A stretch of DNA of 64,000 bases from Agarivorans sp. Toyoura001 (GCF_005405585.1 NZ_BJEQ01000007.1:122036-186035), one strand, 5' to 3'; positions 9,287 through 18,846 are shown, counted from the stretch's first letter. Translations and numbers: made by a program. The notes: generated by a model from the letters alone, not told the origin.

Positions 9287-10447
9287 TTAATTAGTAGCCT
9301 CTAACATGGTATGCATACTGACCTTGTTTCCCCCCTGATGTTTGGCTTGGTACATGGCTTCGTCGGCTTGCTTAATTAGCTCTGACAAATCTGGAGTATC
9401 AATATTACTGGCCACACCAAAGCTGGCGCTCATAAATAGCTTGCCTTTGCTGGTGGCTAACTCTTGTTGGTTGAGTTGAATACGAATGCGATTGGCGAGG
9501 GTATTAGCTTGTTCGGCATTGGCGTTGTTTAGCGCAATCACAAATTCTTCGCCGCCAAAGCGGCCGAATAAATCGCCCACTCGCAGATTGTCTGAGGCGA
9601 TCTGGGAAAAATGCATTAAAGCTTTGTCGCCAATGTCGTGCCCATACACATCGTTGATGCTTTTAAAGCGATCTAAGTCGATAAAGATTACCGTTACCAC
9701 TCCTCCAGAAAACTGCGCACGTTGGGTCATTTTATCTAGCTGCTTAAGAAAGTAACTGCGCCGCATAGCCCCTGTTATGTCGTAGTTGGCGAGTTGTTCC
9801 AGCTGGATAATTTGTCGCCAATGCAGCAAAAAATAAAATACGTAGGTTTGCAGGGCATTACCGGCAAAAATGGCCAAAGACAATAGGGTAGGCACGCCTA
9901 GCAGTAAGCCCCGATTCTCTGGAGTGCCTTGCAAGGTAATATACATGCGTAACATGAGACAACTGCCAAAGAACAGGTAGAGGCTAATAACCAACCACAA
10001 AGCGTTGTTGTCTTGTTGCCGCCAATAGCGAAAGTATAGATAAGCACAGTAGTAACAACACAGCGCTAAAGTACTAGAAAATAAAATAATACGGTGTTTG
10101 CTAGAGGGTTCAAACATGATGTAATACAAGGTAAAGGCGCAATACACTGCGAGCACTAAACCCAGTAATGTTCGGTTGAAACGTTGTTTAAGGTAGTGAT
10201 GGTGACCAGCTAAAATTAATAAGAAAGACCCTACAAACAGGCCGTTTTGTAAGATCAACTCGGTGGCCGATGGCATATCTGCCAGTACTACTAATGCTAA
10301 ACCGCATACCTGAGCGTATGAAGCGATGATCCAGCAATCTAGCTCTTTTTTCTGCCCATGAAAAAGTCGAATGAGAGTGAGTACCACAGCGGATACCACC
10401 GTCACTAAAGTGGTGAGAATAAAATAGGTGAGTCCATCAACAACCAT
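9287..10447 (-). CDS. membrane diguanylate cyclase (GGDEF)
   Basis: 386 residues. The N-terminal half holds about six or seven hydrophobic segments with no recognised sensor domain. The C-terminal GGDEF domain has the active-site GGEEF at about 298-302 and an intact RxxD inhibitory site (RVGD, about 289-292) exactly five residues upstream. It should make c-di-GMP and be product-inhibited. With the HD-GYP gene 1.4 kb away, the region encodes both synthesis and breakdown, but the genes are not in one operon. Monocistronic as far as can be seen. Confidence 0.92.
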   Translation of the reverse strand: MVVDGLTYFILTTLVTVVSAVVLTLIRLFHGQKKELDCWIIASYAQVCGLALVVLADMPSATELILQNGLFVGSFLLILAGHHHYLKQRFNRTLLGLVLAVYCAFTLYYIMFEPSSKHRIILFSSTLALCCYYCAYLYFRYWRQQDNNALWLVISLYLFFGSCLMLRMYITLQGTPENRGLLLGVPTLLSLAIFAGNALQTYVFYFLLHWRQIIQLEQLANYDITGAMRRSYFLKQLDKMTQRAQFSGGVVTVIFIDLDRFKSINDVYGHDIGDKALMHFSQIASDNLRVGDLFGRFGGEEFVIALNNANAEQANTLANRIRIQLNQQELATSKGKLFMSASFGVASNIDTPDLSELIKQADEAMYQAKHQGGNKVSMHTMLEATN

Positions 10448-10582
10448 TAACGAGCGATTTCCTTATTGCTACAACAATAGTGTAGATGCCTGTTTTATTT
10501 ATACAAATTGAATTATGTAGATGGTGATTAAATTGCGAAGCAGCGAAACACCAAGATGCTTCGCGGAATGGCTTAAATAGGC

Positions 10583-11848
10583 CTATTTGGGTTCTAGGAT
10601 GTACAAGGTGTTTTGGTCAATACTTTGGTTGGCTGGAAGTACTTTTTGAATCACATGTTCGCCTTTGGCTGCAACCGAAAAATCGTCATCATTAAGTACC
10701 GCTAGTTGATTATTATTGCGTATCCACAGCCCTTCTAGTTTGTCGTGAGGGTAAGGTGTAGGCATATCGACCAATAAGTCGCTGACCAGGATTTTGGTTA
10801 CCGGTTTAATGCCTTGATTAGCCAACTCTTGCCAGCTCATTTGTTCTAGCGTTTTACCGTTAACGCGTAAACCGTTCGGTGAAGTAACATCGCCGCTCAC
10901 ATCTGTGGCTTGGTGTAAGTCTATTTTGTAGATGCGTTTGTATTTAGCTTGTTTTTTTCCTTTTCCGCCGGCAAAACCACCATCACGCTCAATCACCAAA
11001 AATTGTTGTTGGTTGAGAGCAACAATTTCTGAGTTAGACAAGTTGTTGGCTTCTTGCTGATAAATAAACTGCTGGGTTTTACCAGTCTCAATATTAAAGC
11101 TTACGATGCGAGTAAGGTTTTTATTGGTAATGGTTTTTTTACTGGGGTTGTACAAGGTAGATTGCATGATTCCAAATAGCACTTTCTCGTCTGGAGTAAT
11201 GGCTAAGCCTTCCATGCCACGGTTTGCTCGGCGATTAGCAAATACTGCGGGCAGCTTGCGGCCGCCGGTTCCTGTGCCAAATGGGTTGATGCGCTCTAGC
11301 TCTAGGCCTTCTTGATTGTAATGCACAATATGTGGGCCATATTCGTCACTCACCCAAAAACCACCGTCTTTTAAGGCCACTAAACCTTCACTGTCGATAC
11401 CGTAAGGGTCTGTATCGAGTACTGATTTGTCATTGGCATAAGCTACTTCGCCAGTATCACCCATACCTTTAGGGTTAGGCAGTCCAGAAACGGCGTTACC
11501 CTGTGGATCTTTTAGCAAAATTTCTTTTACTTTAGTGATTTGACCATTTGAATAGCGAAATAAGCCTATTCGTGGCGTGTATTCGGGGGTAGGGAATATT
11601 TTCCCTTTACCTTCTGGGCCTTGATATTTTGCATTGGGTCCACGGTCGGTAAGCGCATAAAAGTGATCACCGAAGCTTGGGTGAGCGGTCATTGCGGAGC
11701 CATAACCGCCGTTACGGATCTCGGTACCGTTGGTTAATGTGGTTAATACTTGATAAGGCAATGTCGCCGAAGTATTAACCTCGTTAGCGAGTGTTTGCAG
11801 GCTTGTGAGAGCCAGCACAGTTATCGGCAAAATCAATCTTATGGTCAT
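10583..11848 (-). CDS. secreted esterase-like phytase family protein
   Basis: 421 residues with a signal peptide (about 1-21, LPITVLALTSLQTLA then NEVN). The body matches the phytase-like esterase family (PF13449 type): YALTDRGPN, then GFWVSDEYGPHIVHY and a late HDKLEGLW, with acidic residues that would line a beta-propeller. Members are predicted periplasmic phosphoesterases; activity on phytate itself is not established. Upstream lies a 17-bp palindrome close to the likely transcription start. It is transcribed away from the chemoreceptor at 12079. Confidence 0.82.
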   Translation of the reverse strand: MTIRLILPITVLALTSLQTLANEVNTSATLPYQVLTTLTNGTEIRNGGYGSAMTAHPSFGDHFYALTDRGPNAKYQGPEGKGKIFPTPEYTPRIGLFRYSNGQITKVKEILLKDPQGNAVSGLPNPKGMGDTGEVAYANDKSVLDTDPYGIDSEGLVALKDGGFWVSDEYGPHIVHYNQEGLELERINPFGTGTGGRKLPAVFANRRANRGMEGLAITPDEKVLFGIMQSTLYNPSKKTITNKNLTRIVSFNIETGKTQQFIYQQEANNLSNSEIVALNQQQFLVIERDGGFAGGKGKKQAKYKRIYKIDLHQATDVSGDVTSPNGLRVNGKTLEQMSWQELANQGIKPVTKILVSDLLVDMPTPYPHDKLEGLWIRNNNQLAVLNDDDFSVAAKGEHVIQKVLPANQSIDQNTLYILEPK

Positions 11849-11866
11849 GTTTTCTTCCTTGCTATA

Positions 11867-11883
11867 ATGTTTTATAAAAACAT
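11867..11883. promoter_or_regulatory. palindrome upstream of phytase-like gene
   Basis: Perfect inverted repeat ATGTTTT-ATA-AAAACAT, 18 bp upstream of the phytase-like start codon. It overlaps where an RNA polymerase footprint would be, so it may be an operator. The binding protein is not recognised. No PhoB box was seen. Confidence 0.35.
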
Positions 11884-12078
11884 AATATAACCATTAGATT
11901 ATTCTTTTATTACGTATGAATTTGCACAAGTAGTGAGCCAAAAAGCCAAATCTAATAATGGCTTAGCCTATTAATTGTGCAGGACATCTCACAATAATTA
12001 CTAAAAAAGCTAATCAACGAAAACCTTACTAGGATTACTAGTGGGTGTAATGTCGAACTTTGGGAAAGGTAACAAGGC

Positions 12079-14106
12079 ATGTTTGGAAAAAATATCAGTC
12101 AGATCTCGGTTGTTCATCGGCTATACATTGGATTTGCCGTTCTCACTATAGTGATTGCACTTGGCGGCGGCGGCGCGTTGTTACTCGGTCAAAAAATAAA
12201 CTCAAGCTTTAATATGTTGACGGAAAACAGCGCCAAAACGCAGCTGTTGGCCAACGGTGTCGGTAGCCAAGCGCTTCGATCCGGAATCCAATTACTCAGC
12301 ATCCCCAATTCAACTAACCTTGAAGAGCTACAACAGATAAATAGCCAAGCAGAACTTGCTATTCAATCTTTAGAAGATCAGGTTAAGGCACTTTCTGAGC
12401 ACGCTGCTGCATTTAACATCACTAGTTTGAATCAGCACCTAAAAAACGTAGAGCAAGTTGAAAAGATCTTGTCTACAGAAGGACAAGGCTTAGCTGTGCA
12501 ACAAGGGATCTTTTTACAACAAGACCAAAAAGTTCGTGATGATGTTAGTAGCTTCTTGTTTCAGCTCTCTGATTTAAAGCGCATGGTTAACCAAGTCTCC
12601 AGCCCTAGCGCCGCAGAAGATAGTTATATTCAAGACGTTTTAACGATGGTAATGGATCGCTTTGGTTTAATCGAATTTTTGCTTTCAAACATGGTAAACA
12701 CTCGCGACCCGGAAAAAGTCGCTGACCTAGTTAAAAAGATTCAATATAACAGCAAGGTATTTAATGATGATTTTGAGTCACTGACATTTGAGGTGGAAGG
12801 CTTAGCTGACCCTAAAGTGACAGACTTAGTAACTTGGTTTAACCGCGAAGTAAATGACTCTTCGGGCATTGTTGAGCGTTACATAGGAAGCCAACAAACC
12901 ATTGCCAACATTAGCAAACAAACGACGGAAATTAACCGTCAGTTGTCAGCCTTAGATGGCATTATTATTAAGATTGTTGACTTAGCGAACCAGCAAAGTG
13001 ATGCCGCTAGCGCTCAAGGTCAAAGCCTTATTAAAAATTCGCGGGCGACTACCGCGGTGGTGGTGCCTATCGTAATACTGTTTGCTATTGCTGTTGCGTA
13101 TTGGCTGGCCAGCTTAATTCGTAAGCCTCTAGAGCACACTCAATCACATATTCTGCGTTTAGCAGAAGGTGACTATAGCCAAGTTATGCAAGGCAAATAC
13201 TCTGGTGAATTTGCGATTTTGGTGGCGGCGATTAATAGAATGATTGAACAAGCGCGAGAGGTATTTAGCCAAATTCAACTTGCCGCTCATCAATTAAGTG
13301 ACGTATCGGTTCGAAATAACGAAGCTGCAAGCGTAGTTAAAACTAAGTTAGATAAACAAACGGCAGAGCTTAGCAGTGTTGCTACGGCTGTGACTGAAAT
13401 GGAATCGGCGATTAAAGAAGTGGCGTCTAATACTGAAAGTAGCCGCGAGTTGTCGATGTCGGTAGAGAGCAATATTGATCAAGGCCAGCAGGTGATGAAT
13501 CAAAATATTGAAACTATCGAAAGTTTGGATAGTGCTTTGCAAAGTACTTCTGGCCAAGTGGATAAACTGGCTGATGCAAGCAAGCAAATTGGTTCTATTA
13601 TTGAAGTGATTGACGGTATCGCTGAAAAAACCAACCTACTTGCTTTAAATGCGGCGATTGAAGCTGCGCGAGCAGGTGAGCAAGGCCGAGGCTTTGCTGT
13701 GGTAGCAGATGAAGTACGAAGCTTAGCCAGCCAAACCACCAAAAGTACTGAGTCAGTAAGGGCGATGATTGAAACCCTGCAACGTGAATCGACTCAAGTT
13801 TATAATGCAATGGCCTCTAGCCGTGAACAAATGAGCGAATCCAAAGACCTCGCTGAGAAATCACGCGAAGCGATTATGACCATTCGTACCGACATGACTC
13901 AGATGCGTGAAATGACCGATCAAATTAGTGTGGCAGCGCAAGAGCAGCATCACGTTGCCAGTGAAGTGACTCGAAACGTGAATGTGATTGCCGAAGTTGC
14001 TGAAGATAACTTTGAGCAAATTGGTAAAGTGGCGCATTCAAGTGAAGAGTTGCAACAACAGGTAAATGACATCGAAACTATGTTAAAACGTTTTATATTG
14101 AAGTAA
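12079..14106 (+). CDS. methyl-accepting chemotaxis protein
   Basis: 675 residues. TM1 lies near 12-32, TM2 near 320-345 ([20 protein letters not shown]). Between them is a large, mainly helical periplasmic domain of about 280 residues. A HAMP domain (about 345-395) and a cytoplasmic signalling domain follow, with the hairpin signature [20 protein letters not shown] near 516-535. There is no C-terminal NWETF-type pentapeptide. It would pass ligand information to CheA/CheW. Ligand unknown. The exopolyphosphatase gene starts 53 bp downstream with no visible terminator. Confidence 0.95.
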   Translation: MFGKNISQISVVHRLYIGFAVLTIVIALGGGGALLLGQKINSSFNMLTENSAKTQLLANGVGSQALRSGIQLLSIPNSTNLEELQQINSQAELAIQSLEDQVKALSEHAAAFNITSLNQHLKNVEQVEKILSTEGQGLAVQQGIFLQQDQKVRDDVSSFLFQLSDLKRMVNQVSSPSAAEDSYIQDVLTMVMDRFGLIEFLLSNMVNTRDPEKVADLVKKIQYNSKVFNDDFESLTFEVEGLADPKVTDLVTWFNREVNDSSGIVERYIGSQQTIANISKQTTEINRQLSALDGIIIKIVDLANQQSDAASAQGQSLIKNSRATTAVVVPIVILFAIAVAYWLASLIRKPLEHTQSHILRLAEGDYSQVMQGKYSGEFAILVAAINRMIEQAREVFSQIQLAAHQLSDVSVRNNEAASVVKTKLDKQTAELSSVATAVTEMESAIKEVASNTESSRELSMSVESNIDQGQQVMNQNIETIESLDSALQSTSGQVDKLADASKQIGSIIEVIDGIAEKTNLLALNAAIEAARAGEQGRGFAVVADEVRSLASQTTKSTESVRAMIETLQRESTQVYNAMASSREQMSESKDLAEKSREAIMTIRTDMTQMREMTDQISVAAQEQHHVASEVTRNVNVIAEVAEDNFEQIGKVAHSSEELQQQVNDIETMLKRFILK

Positions 14107-14159
14107 ATTAGAGAGCCTTTTGGCTTGGTCTTTTGCGAGTAAATCGCTGAGGTTAATTT

Positions 14160-15665
14160 ATGTTCAATTTATCGCGTTTGTTGAGTCCTAAGTCTCAACA
14201 ACTGGCTGCTCTCGATTTAGGCAGTAATAGTTTTCACTTAATTATTGCTGATTGGGAAGATGGCGAGTTAAAAGTTCGCGATAAAGTCAAAGAAATGGTT
14301 CGTCTGGGTTGGGGCTTACAAGATGATGGCAGTTTAGATGCCGCTGCTTGGAATCGCGCCCAGGCTTGCTTAGAACGTTTTGGCGAACGTTTACGTGAGT
14401 TTAAGCCCGGCAGCGTGCGTGTTGTCGGCACTAAAACCCTCCGCAGTATTATTGACGCAGATGTTTTCTTACAAGCCGCTGAACAGCGGCTTGGGCACCC
14501 CGTAGAAGTGATCTCTGGTGAAGAAGAAGCTCGCCTAATTTACCTTGGCGTTGCGCATTACAAAGCGCCAACCAATGGCCCTCGAATGGTGATAGACATT
14601 GGCGGCGGCAGTACCGAAGTGACCTTAGGCGAAGGCATGGATCTTAAGCTTAAAGAAAGCTTAGATATGGGCTGTGTATCAATCACCAAACGTTTTTTCA
14701 AAAGTGGCCGAGTGACCAAAAACCGCTTACTTAAAGCCAGCGTATACTGCTCTCAGCAACTATTGCCGGTAGCCGACGATTTCCTTGAACATGGCTGGAA
14801 CGAATGCTTAGGTGCCTCGGGCACGATTAAAGCGGTTGCTAAAGTATGTGTAGACAACAATTTCTGTGAAAATGAGATTCAGCTAAGCGGACTAGACGCC
14901 ATTGTTGAGCATTACCTTGAAGCGGGCGAATGCAACTTGCCACTTAAAGGTTTGTCTGAGGAACGCCAGCCGGTGTTCTTAGGCGGTGTTTTAGTGCTTC
15001 AAGCTTTGTTTCAGGCCTTAGGTATTACGTCTATGCACGCCGCTGAGTCGGCTCTGCGCGAAGGTTTGTTATACGAACTGAAAGGTCGTTTAGAGCATAG
15101 CGATATTCGCCCTTCCAGTGTGCAACGTTTGGCCGAGCGTTACCATGTAGACAGCCAATTTAGTGGACGAGTAGACACTACCTGTCAGTTACTGCTAAAC
15201 CAAGTTGCTGAGACTTGGTCGTTGGATGAAGTTGAAACCAACAAACTACTAACATGGGCGTCTCAGCTATTCCTTGTAGGTTTAGATGTGGCGCATAGTG
15301 ACTATCATAAACACGGCGCTTACATAGTTGAGCATGTTGATTTAGCCGGTTTCTCTCGTTTAGAGCAACAGCAGCTAGCTGCATTAGTGTTGGCTCATCG
15401 CCGTCGTTTTCCGGTAAAGCAATTCCCATTACAAAATACTGATTTACTAAAAGCCTGTTTGATTCTTCGCTTATCGGTTATTTTCAATCGTGGTAAGCGC
15501 CGACAAACCTTGCCTGAACTGCAATTTAGAGCCGCGGGACAACAGATGAGCTTATTGTTGGATCAACAATGGCTGCAAAACAACCCTCTTACTCGTGCTG
15601 ATTTAGAAAACGAGCAGCAGTACCTAAGCCAGATTGATTACAAATTAGATCTTATCGAGTTATAG
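14160..15665 (+). CDS. ppx: exopolyphosphatase / guanosine pentaphosphate phosphatase (Ppx/GppA family)
   Basis: 501 residues, the family length. Actin-fold phosphate loops are visible: LDLGSNSFHLIIADWEDG near 19-36 and VIDIGGGSTEV near 143-153. SGEEEARLIYLG, with the likely catalytic Glu, is near 119. The C-terminal half is the helical HD-like region (HSDYHKHGAYIVEH). The enzyme removes terminal phosphate from polyphosphate, or from pppGpp; sequence alone does not separate Ppx from GppA. No ppk gene is adjacent, unlike the E. coli ppk-ppx operon. It may be co-transcribed with the chemoreceptor upstream. Confidence 0.9.
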   Translation: MFNLSRLLSPKSQQLAALDLGSNSFHLIIADWEDGELKVRDKVKEMVRLGWGLQDDGSLDAAAWNRAQACLERFGERLREFKPGSVRVVGTKTLRSIIDADVFLQAAEQRLGHPVEVISGEEEARLIYLGVAHYKAPTNGPRMVIDIGGGSTEVTLGEGMDLKLKESLDMGCVSITKRFFKSGRVTKNRLLKASVYCSQQLLPVADDFLEHGWNECLGASGTIKAVAKVCVDNNFCENEIQLSGLDAIVEHYLEAGECNLPLKGLSEERQPVFLGGVLVLQALFQALGITSMHAAESALREGLLYELKGRLEHSDIRPSSVQRLAERYHVDSQFSGRVDTTCQLLLNQVAETWSLDEVETNKLLTWASQLFLVGLDVAHSDYHKHGAYIVEHVDLAGFSRLEQQQLAALVLAHRRRFPVKQFPLQNTDLLKACLILRLSVIFNRGKRRQTLPELQFRAAGQQMSLLLDQQWLQNNPLTRADLENEQQYLSQIDYKLDLIEL

Positions 15666-15672
15666 AGCGAGG

Positions 15673-15696
15673 TTCGCCCTAGTACGCTAGGGCGAA
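15673..15696. terminator. hairpin between convergent ppx and amtB
   Basis: Perfect 10-bp stem TTCGCCCTAG/CTAGGGCGAA around a TACG loop, located between two convergent genes. There is no long T-tract on either side, so it may end transcription in both directions only weakly or stabilise 3' ends. Confidence 0.6.
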
Positions 15697-15707
15697 AATA
15701 GAATGGA

Positions 15708-16910
15708 TTAACGGTCTTTATTAGTTGCGCTGATTTTGTGAATTGCTAAGTCAGCACCGTGGAATTCATCTTCTTCTGATAAACGCAATCCAGCGAGTTT
15801 GTCTACTAAGGTGTAAACAACAAAGCCACCCACTAGTGCTACCACTACACCCGCTAAGCTACCCACTATTTGACTCATCAGTGAGATGCCACCTAAACCG
15901 CCTAAGGCTTTACTACCAAAGATACCAGCAGCTACGCCGCCCCACACACCACATAAGCCGTGTAGTGGCCAAACACCTAATACGTCATCTAGGTTTGAAC
16001 GTTGTTGTAACCAAGTGAATACCCAAACAAACAATGCGCCAGCTATACCGCCAGTGATTAATGCGCCAATAGGATGCATTAAGTCTGAGCCTGCACACAC
16101 GGCAACCAAACCCGCTAGCGGACCATTGTGAACAAAACCTGGGTCATTACGGCCTACAATTAATGCGGCAATTGTGCCGCCAACCATGGCCATTAAGGTA
16201 TTTACTGCAACTAAGCCGCTTATGCCGTCCATGGTTTGAGCCGACATAACGTTAAAGCCAAACCAACCTACGGTGAGTACCCAAGCACCAAGCGCTAAGA
16301 AAGGAATGTTTGACGGTGCAAATGCAACACCTGGTTTTCTGCCCTTACGTGCACCTAGAATCTTAATGGCAACTAAGGCTAACCAGCCACCCATGGCGTG
16401 TACAACTACCGAACCCGCGAAATCGTGGAAGGCTGCGCCAAACTGCACTTCTAACCAAGCCTGAAAGCCGAAATTACCGTTCCAGATAACACCTTCAAAA
16501 AACGGGTAAACAAAACCAACAATCAGTGAAGAAGCAATCAGGAAAGGATAAAACTTACCGCGTTCAGCAATACCACCCGAAACAATCGCTGGAATAGCCG
16601 CAGCAAAGGTCAGTAGGAAGAAAAATTTAACCAGCTCATAGCCATTTCCTTCTGCTAGCACTTCTGCGCTATTAAAGAAGTGATTGCCGTAAGCTAGGTA
16701 GTAGCCGATAACAAAGTACGCGACGCCGGAAAAAGCGAAGTCAGTAATAATTTTAACCAAGGCATTTACTTGGTTTTTGTGGCGCACGGTACCTACTTCC
16801 AAGAAGGCAAAACCGGCGTGCATTGCCAGCACCATTATAGCGCCCAACAAAATGAATAAAGTGTTTGCGCTTTGCGACAATACGTCGATAGCGTCACTAA
16901 TATTATCCAT
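15708..16910 (-). CDS. amtB: ammonium transporter (Amt family)
   Basis: 400 residues, eleven membrane helices. Pore hallmarks are present: the twin histidines in VVVHAMGG (about 170) and PLHGLCG (about 318), and the family stretch GGIAERGKFYPF near 105-116. Amt proteins conduct NH3/NH4+ when ammonium is scarce. The usual partner glnK is not next to it here. The start ATG at 16910 has GGGAG upstream. A good sigma-54 promoter match lies about 50 bp upstream, with repeated NtrC-like half-sites behind it, so nitrogen control is likely. Confidence 0.96.
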   Translation of the reverse strand: MDNISDAIDVLSQSANTLFILLGAIMVLAMHAGFAFLEVGTVRHKNQVNALVKIITDFAFSGVAYFVIGYYLAYGNHFFNSAEVLAEGNGYELVKFFFLLTFAAAIPAIVSGGIAERGKFYPFLIASSLIVGFVYPFFEGVIWNGNFGFQAWLEVQFGAAFHDFAGSVVVHAMGGWLALVAIKILGARKGRKPGVAFAPSNIPFLALGAWVLTVGWFGFNVMSAQTMDGISGLVAVNTLMAMVGGTIAALIVGRNDPGFVHNGPLAGLVAVCAGSDLMHPIGALITGGIAGALFVWVFTWLQQRSNLDDVLGVWPLHGLCGVWGGVAAGIFGSKALGGLGGISLMSQIVGSLAGVVVALVGGFVVYTLVDKLAGLRLSEEDEFHGADLAIHKISATNKDR

Positions 16911-16960
16911 TAAAAAATCTCCCTAATTGTTTCTTTTAATATGGTTTGCGCCAAAAAGAA

Positions 16961-16975
16961 GCAATTTTCAGGCCT
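16961..16975 (-). promoter_or_regulatory. sigma-54 promoter candidate for amtB
   Basis: On the minus strand the sequence AGGCCTGAAAATTGC has the essential GG and GC elements separated by 10 bp and an intact TTGC at -12. The -24 part (GGCCT) deviates from GGCAC. The predicted transcript would start about 40 bp before the amtB ATG. Confidence 0.6.
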
Positions 16976-17070
16976 TTTGTTAATTTCATATTGAGCTAAA
17001 GCACTAAGTTGATGCATTTCAAGGCTTTTAACTTGATGATAACAATGGGGTTACATATTTGGGCTCTGGT

Positions 17071-17141
17071 TTGGTGCGCGAATTAGTGTGATCAATATTT
17101 GCTTTGATCTATATTGGTGCGCTAGCGCTGTGTTTTGGTGC
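17071..17141. promoter_or_regulatory. repeated NtrC-like half-sites upstream of amtB
   Basis: TTGGTGC occurs three times (17071-17077, 17114-17120, 17135-17141), on the minus strand GCACCAA. NtrC sites are dyads of TGCACC and GGTGCA; here only the GGTGC half is strong and the other half is poor. Their position 100-170 bp upstream of the sigma-54 element suits an enhancer. Confidence 0.4.
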
Positions 17142-17405
17142 TTGGTTTTGAATGAGTACCAGTAAGCTATTAAGGCATCCTGTTTTGTAAGCGCTATTCA
17201 GAACTGTTGGAGTGGCTTGTTCGCTGGTAGAGAATGCTGTTGGGCGATGATAGAAGCCAACAATGAAAAGTTAGTTTAATTGAGTGTTTATCGAGCCTTT
17301 ATAGGTCTGTTAAAAAGAGTGGGGCAAAGTGAAGCATTTAGAAGGTAACGCAGTTACAAACAAGTTTCCTATAATAGTGTTAATACGACGGATTAAGGAG
17401 AATGA

Positions 17406-17720
17406 ATGAGCCAATGGCATGAGTTTTATCGAGCAGCCAATTTTGTAGAGGCTAAATTGTTACAAGGTATGCTAGGAAAAATGGGAATTGATAGTCGTGT
17501 AGATGGCGAATACGCGATGGCTGGTGCGGGTGAATTACCCATGGATGTGGTGGAGGTGTCGTTAAAAGTCGATCTTGCTCATTGGGATAAGGCTAAACAA
17601 GCAGTAAGAGACTATGAAGTCAATCATAAGCAAGAATGGACGTGCTCTAGTTGCGGAGAGGGCAATCCCGGTAGCTTTGAATATTGCTGGTCTTGTCAGC
17701 ATGAATTCTCCGCAAAATGA
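17406..17720 (+). CDS. DUF2007 domain protein with C-terminal zinc ribbon
   Basis: 104 residues. The N-terminal 70 residues match the DUF2007 ferredoxin-like domain (FVEAKLLQGMLGKMGIDSRV, then GELPMDVVEVSLKV). The C-terminus is a RanBP2-like zinc ribbon with four cysteines, WTCSSCGEGNPGSFEYCWSC. DUF2007 resembles PII-type signalling folds but its function is unknown. AAGGAG lies 7 bp before the chosen ATG. It lies on the opposite strand from amtB, beyond the regulatory gap. Single-gene unit or co-transcribed with the flagellin-like gene 95 bp downstream. Confidence 0.85.
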   Translation: MSQWHEFYRAANFVEAKLLQGMLGKMGIDSRVDGEYAMAGAGELPMDVVEVSLKVDLAHWDKAKQAVRDYEVNHKQEWTCSSCGEGNPGSFEYCWSCQHEFSAK

Positions 17721-17815
17721 GCGTTCAAAGATGCAGATTTAGTCAACTAATGTTATGCTTAAAAAGTAAACAGCTAGGATGGCTGCTCTAATTCATGTTT
17801 GTGTGAGGATATCCA

Positions 17816-18496
17816 ATGGCTATTGGTCAAGTTAACAGCTCTGTCGCCCCTTCTGATTTTTATATGGAACAGGCGAAAAAACGCCAAGAAGAGCAAGATG
17901 AAAAGCTCGCTTCTGGCAAAAAGATAAACAGCGCTGCTGACGATCCTGCTGGCCTGCAAATCTCTAATCGCTTAACCACTGGTATTAGTGAGCAAGAAGC
18001 CTATGCAAATATTTACCAAAACCAGGTAAGTATCAACAACATTGAATCTGCTCAGTTGCAAGGGACTACTGACCTGCTGCAACAAAACCAGGCCTTGGTT
18101 GTGCAAAGCGGCAACGGTATATACAACTCTGATGATATTGCCGCTTTACAGGCGCAAGTTGATGCAAACACGGCGGCTATTCCTAACGCTGGTGATTTGG
18201 GCGTAGACAATATTGATTTGAACGATCCCGCTACTGCGCAAGCTGCTTTGCAAGGGGGTCAGCAAACTACCGATGCTAACCAAGCACAATTAGGGGCCTC
18301 GAGTAACGCTGCCGAATCGGCTTATCGCTCTACCCAAGCAGCTATTGAAGCGCAAAGTGCCGCTCGTTCTCGTATTCTCGATACTAATTATGCACAGTCT
18401 ACCTCCCAACAAGCGCAAAACGATGCCCTGTTACAAAGCTCTATACAATCTTACCAACAGCAGTTAGCTGCTAAGAATGTCGAGAAGCTTATCTAG
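17816..18496 (+). CDS. stand-alone flagellin-like protein lacking D2/D3 domains
   Basis: 226 residues, against 270-500 or more for ordinary flagellins. The N-terminal D0/D1 signature is clear: LASGKKINSAADDPAGLQIS near 30-49, and NIYQNQVSINNIESAQ near 64-79. The C-terminal D1/D0 signature is present: SRILDTNYAQSTSQQAQNDA near 191-210. The middle is short, low-complexity and Asn/Asp/Gln/Ala-rich, so no variable surface domains exist. No flagellar gene surrounds it. It is followed by a strong terminator. It could be a minor filament or junction subunit, or a repurposed secreted protein. GAGG precedes the ATG. Confidence 0.82.
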   Translation: MAIGQVNSSVAPSDFYMEQAKKRQEEQDEKLASGKKINSAADDPAGLQISNRLTTGISEQEAYANIYQNQVSINNIESAQLQGTTDLLQQNQALVVQSGNGIYNSDDIAALQAQVDANTAAIPNAGDLGVDNIDLNDPATAQAALQGGQQTTDANQAQLGASSNAAESAYRSTQAAIEAQSAARSRILDTNYAQSTSQQAQNDALLQSSIQSYQQQLAAKNVEKLI

Positions 18497-18517
18497 CTTG
18501 TTCTAACTCAACATCTA

Positions 18518-18555
18518 AACGGCGCAACACTGTTACAGTGAGCGCCGTTTTTTTA
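18518..18555 (+). terminator. strong intrinsic terminator after flagellin-like gene
   Basis: Stem AACGGCGC (18518-18525) pairs with GCGCCGTT (18542-18549); an inner CACTG-TTA-CAGTG extends the hairpin. A run of T residues follows at once. Orientation fits the + strand gene. Confidence 0.88.
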
Positions 18556-18566
18556 TGGAGGTTGTA

Positions 18567-18812
18567 ATGAGTGAGTCGATTCATGGGCATCAAGTGATGC
18601 AGTTGATGTTGGAACAAGGTGGTAGCTTTACGTCAGCTTCTCTTGAAGAATTAATGAAAACTACTTTTGGCGCAGACAGTAAATACCATACCTGTCGCCA
18701 GAAAGAGATGAACGCCCAAGAGCTAATTGTATTTTTGGCTGAACGCGGAAAGTTTGTTGAAGCCAAACAAGGCTTCACAACTTGTGAATCTAAAATCTGC
18801 TCGCACAAATAG
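18567..18812 (+). CDS. yecH: YecH-family (DUF2492) putative metal-binding protein
   Basis: 81 residues from ATG 18567, which has GGAGG 5 bp upstream; an in-frame ATG at 18555 sits inside the terminator T-tract and is unlikely. The protein aligns by eye to E. coli YecH along its length: SIHGHQVMQLMLEQG, then YHTC, then GKFVEAKQGF and SKICSHK. Conserved His and Cys residues suggest a small metal-binding protein. Function is not established. It is an independent unit between two terminators. Confidence 0.88.
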   Translation: MSESIHGHQVMQLMLEQGGSFTSASLEELMKTTFGADSKYHTCRQKEMNAQELIVFLAERGKFVEAKQGFTTCESKICSHK

Positions 18813-18824
18813 CCTCCTCTTTTT

Positions 18825-18846
18825 AAGGGCCTACTCAGGCCCTTTA
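18825..18846. terminator. terminator hairpin after yecH
   Basis: AAGGGCCT-ACTC-AGGCCCTT stem-loop with a short T-rich flank on both sides, 13 bp after the yecH stop codon. Confidence 0.75.

Larger units (their letters stand above)
16911..17405. other. 495-bp intergenic region between amtB and DUF2007 gene
   Basis: No credible gene in either strand. On the amtB side it holds a sigma-54 promoter candidate (16961-16975) and three TTGGTGC half-sites (17071-17141). On the other side a TATAAT hexamer at about 17370, without a clear -35, and AAGGAG before the ATG at 17406 serve the DUF2007 gene. The middle (17145-17360) shows nothing recognisable. Confidence 0.6.
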
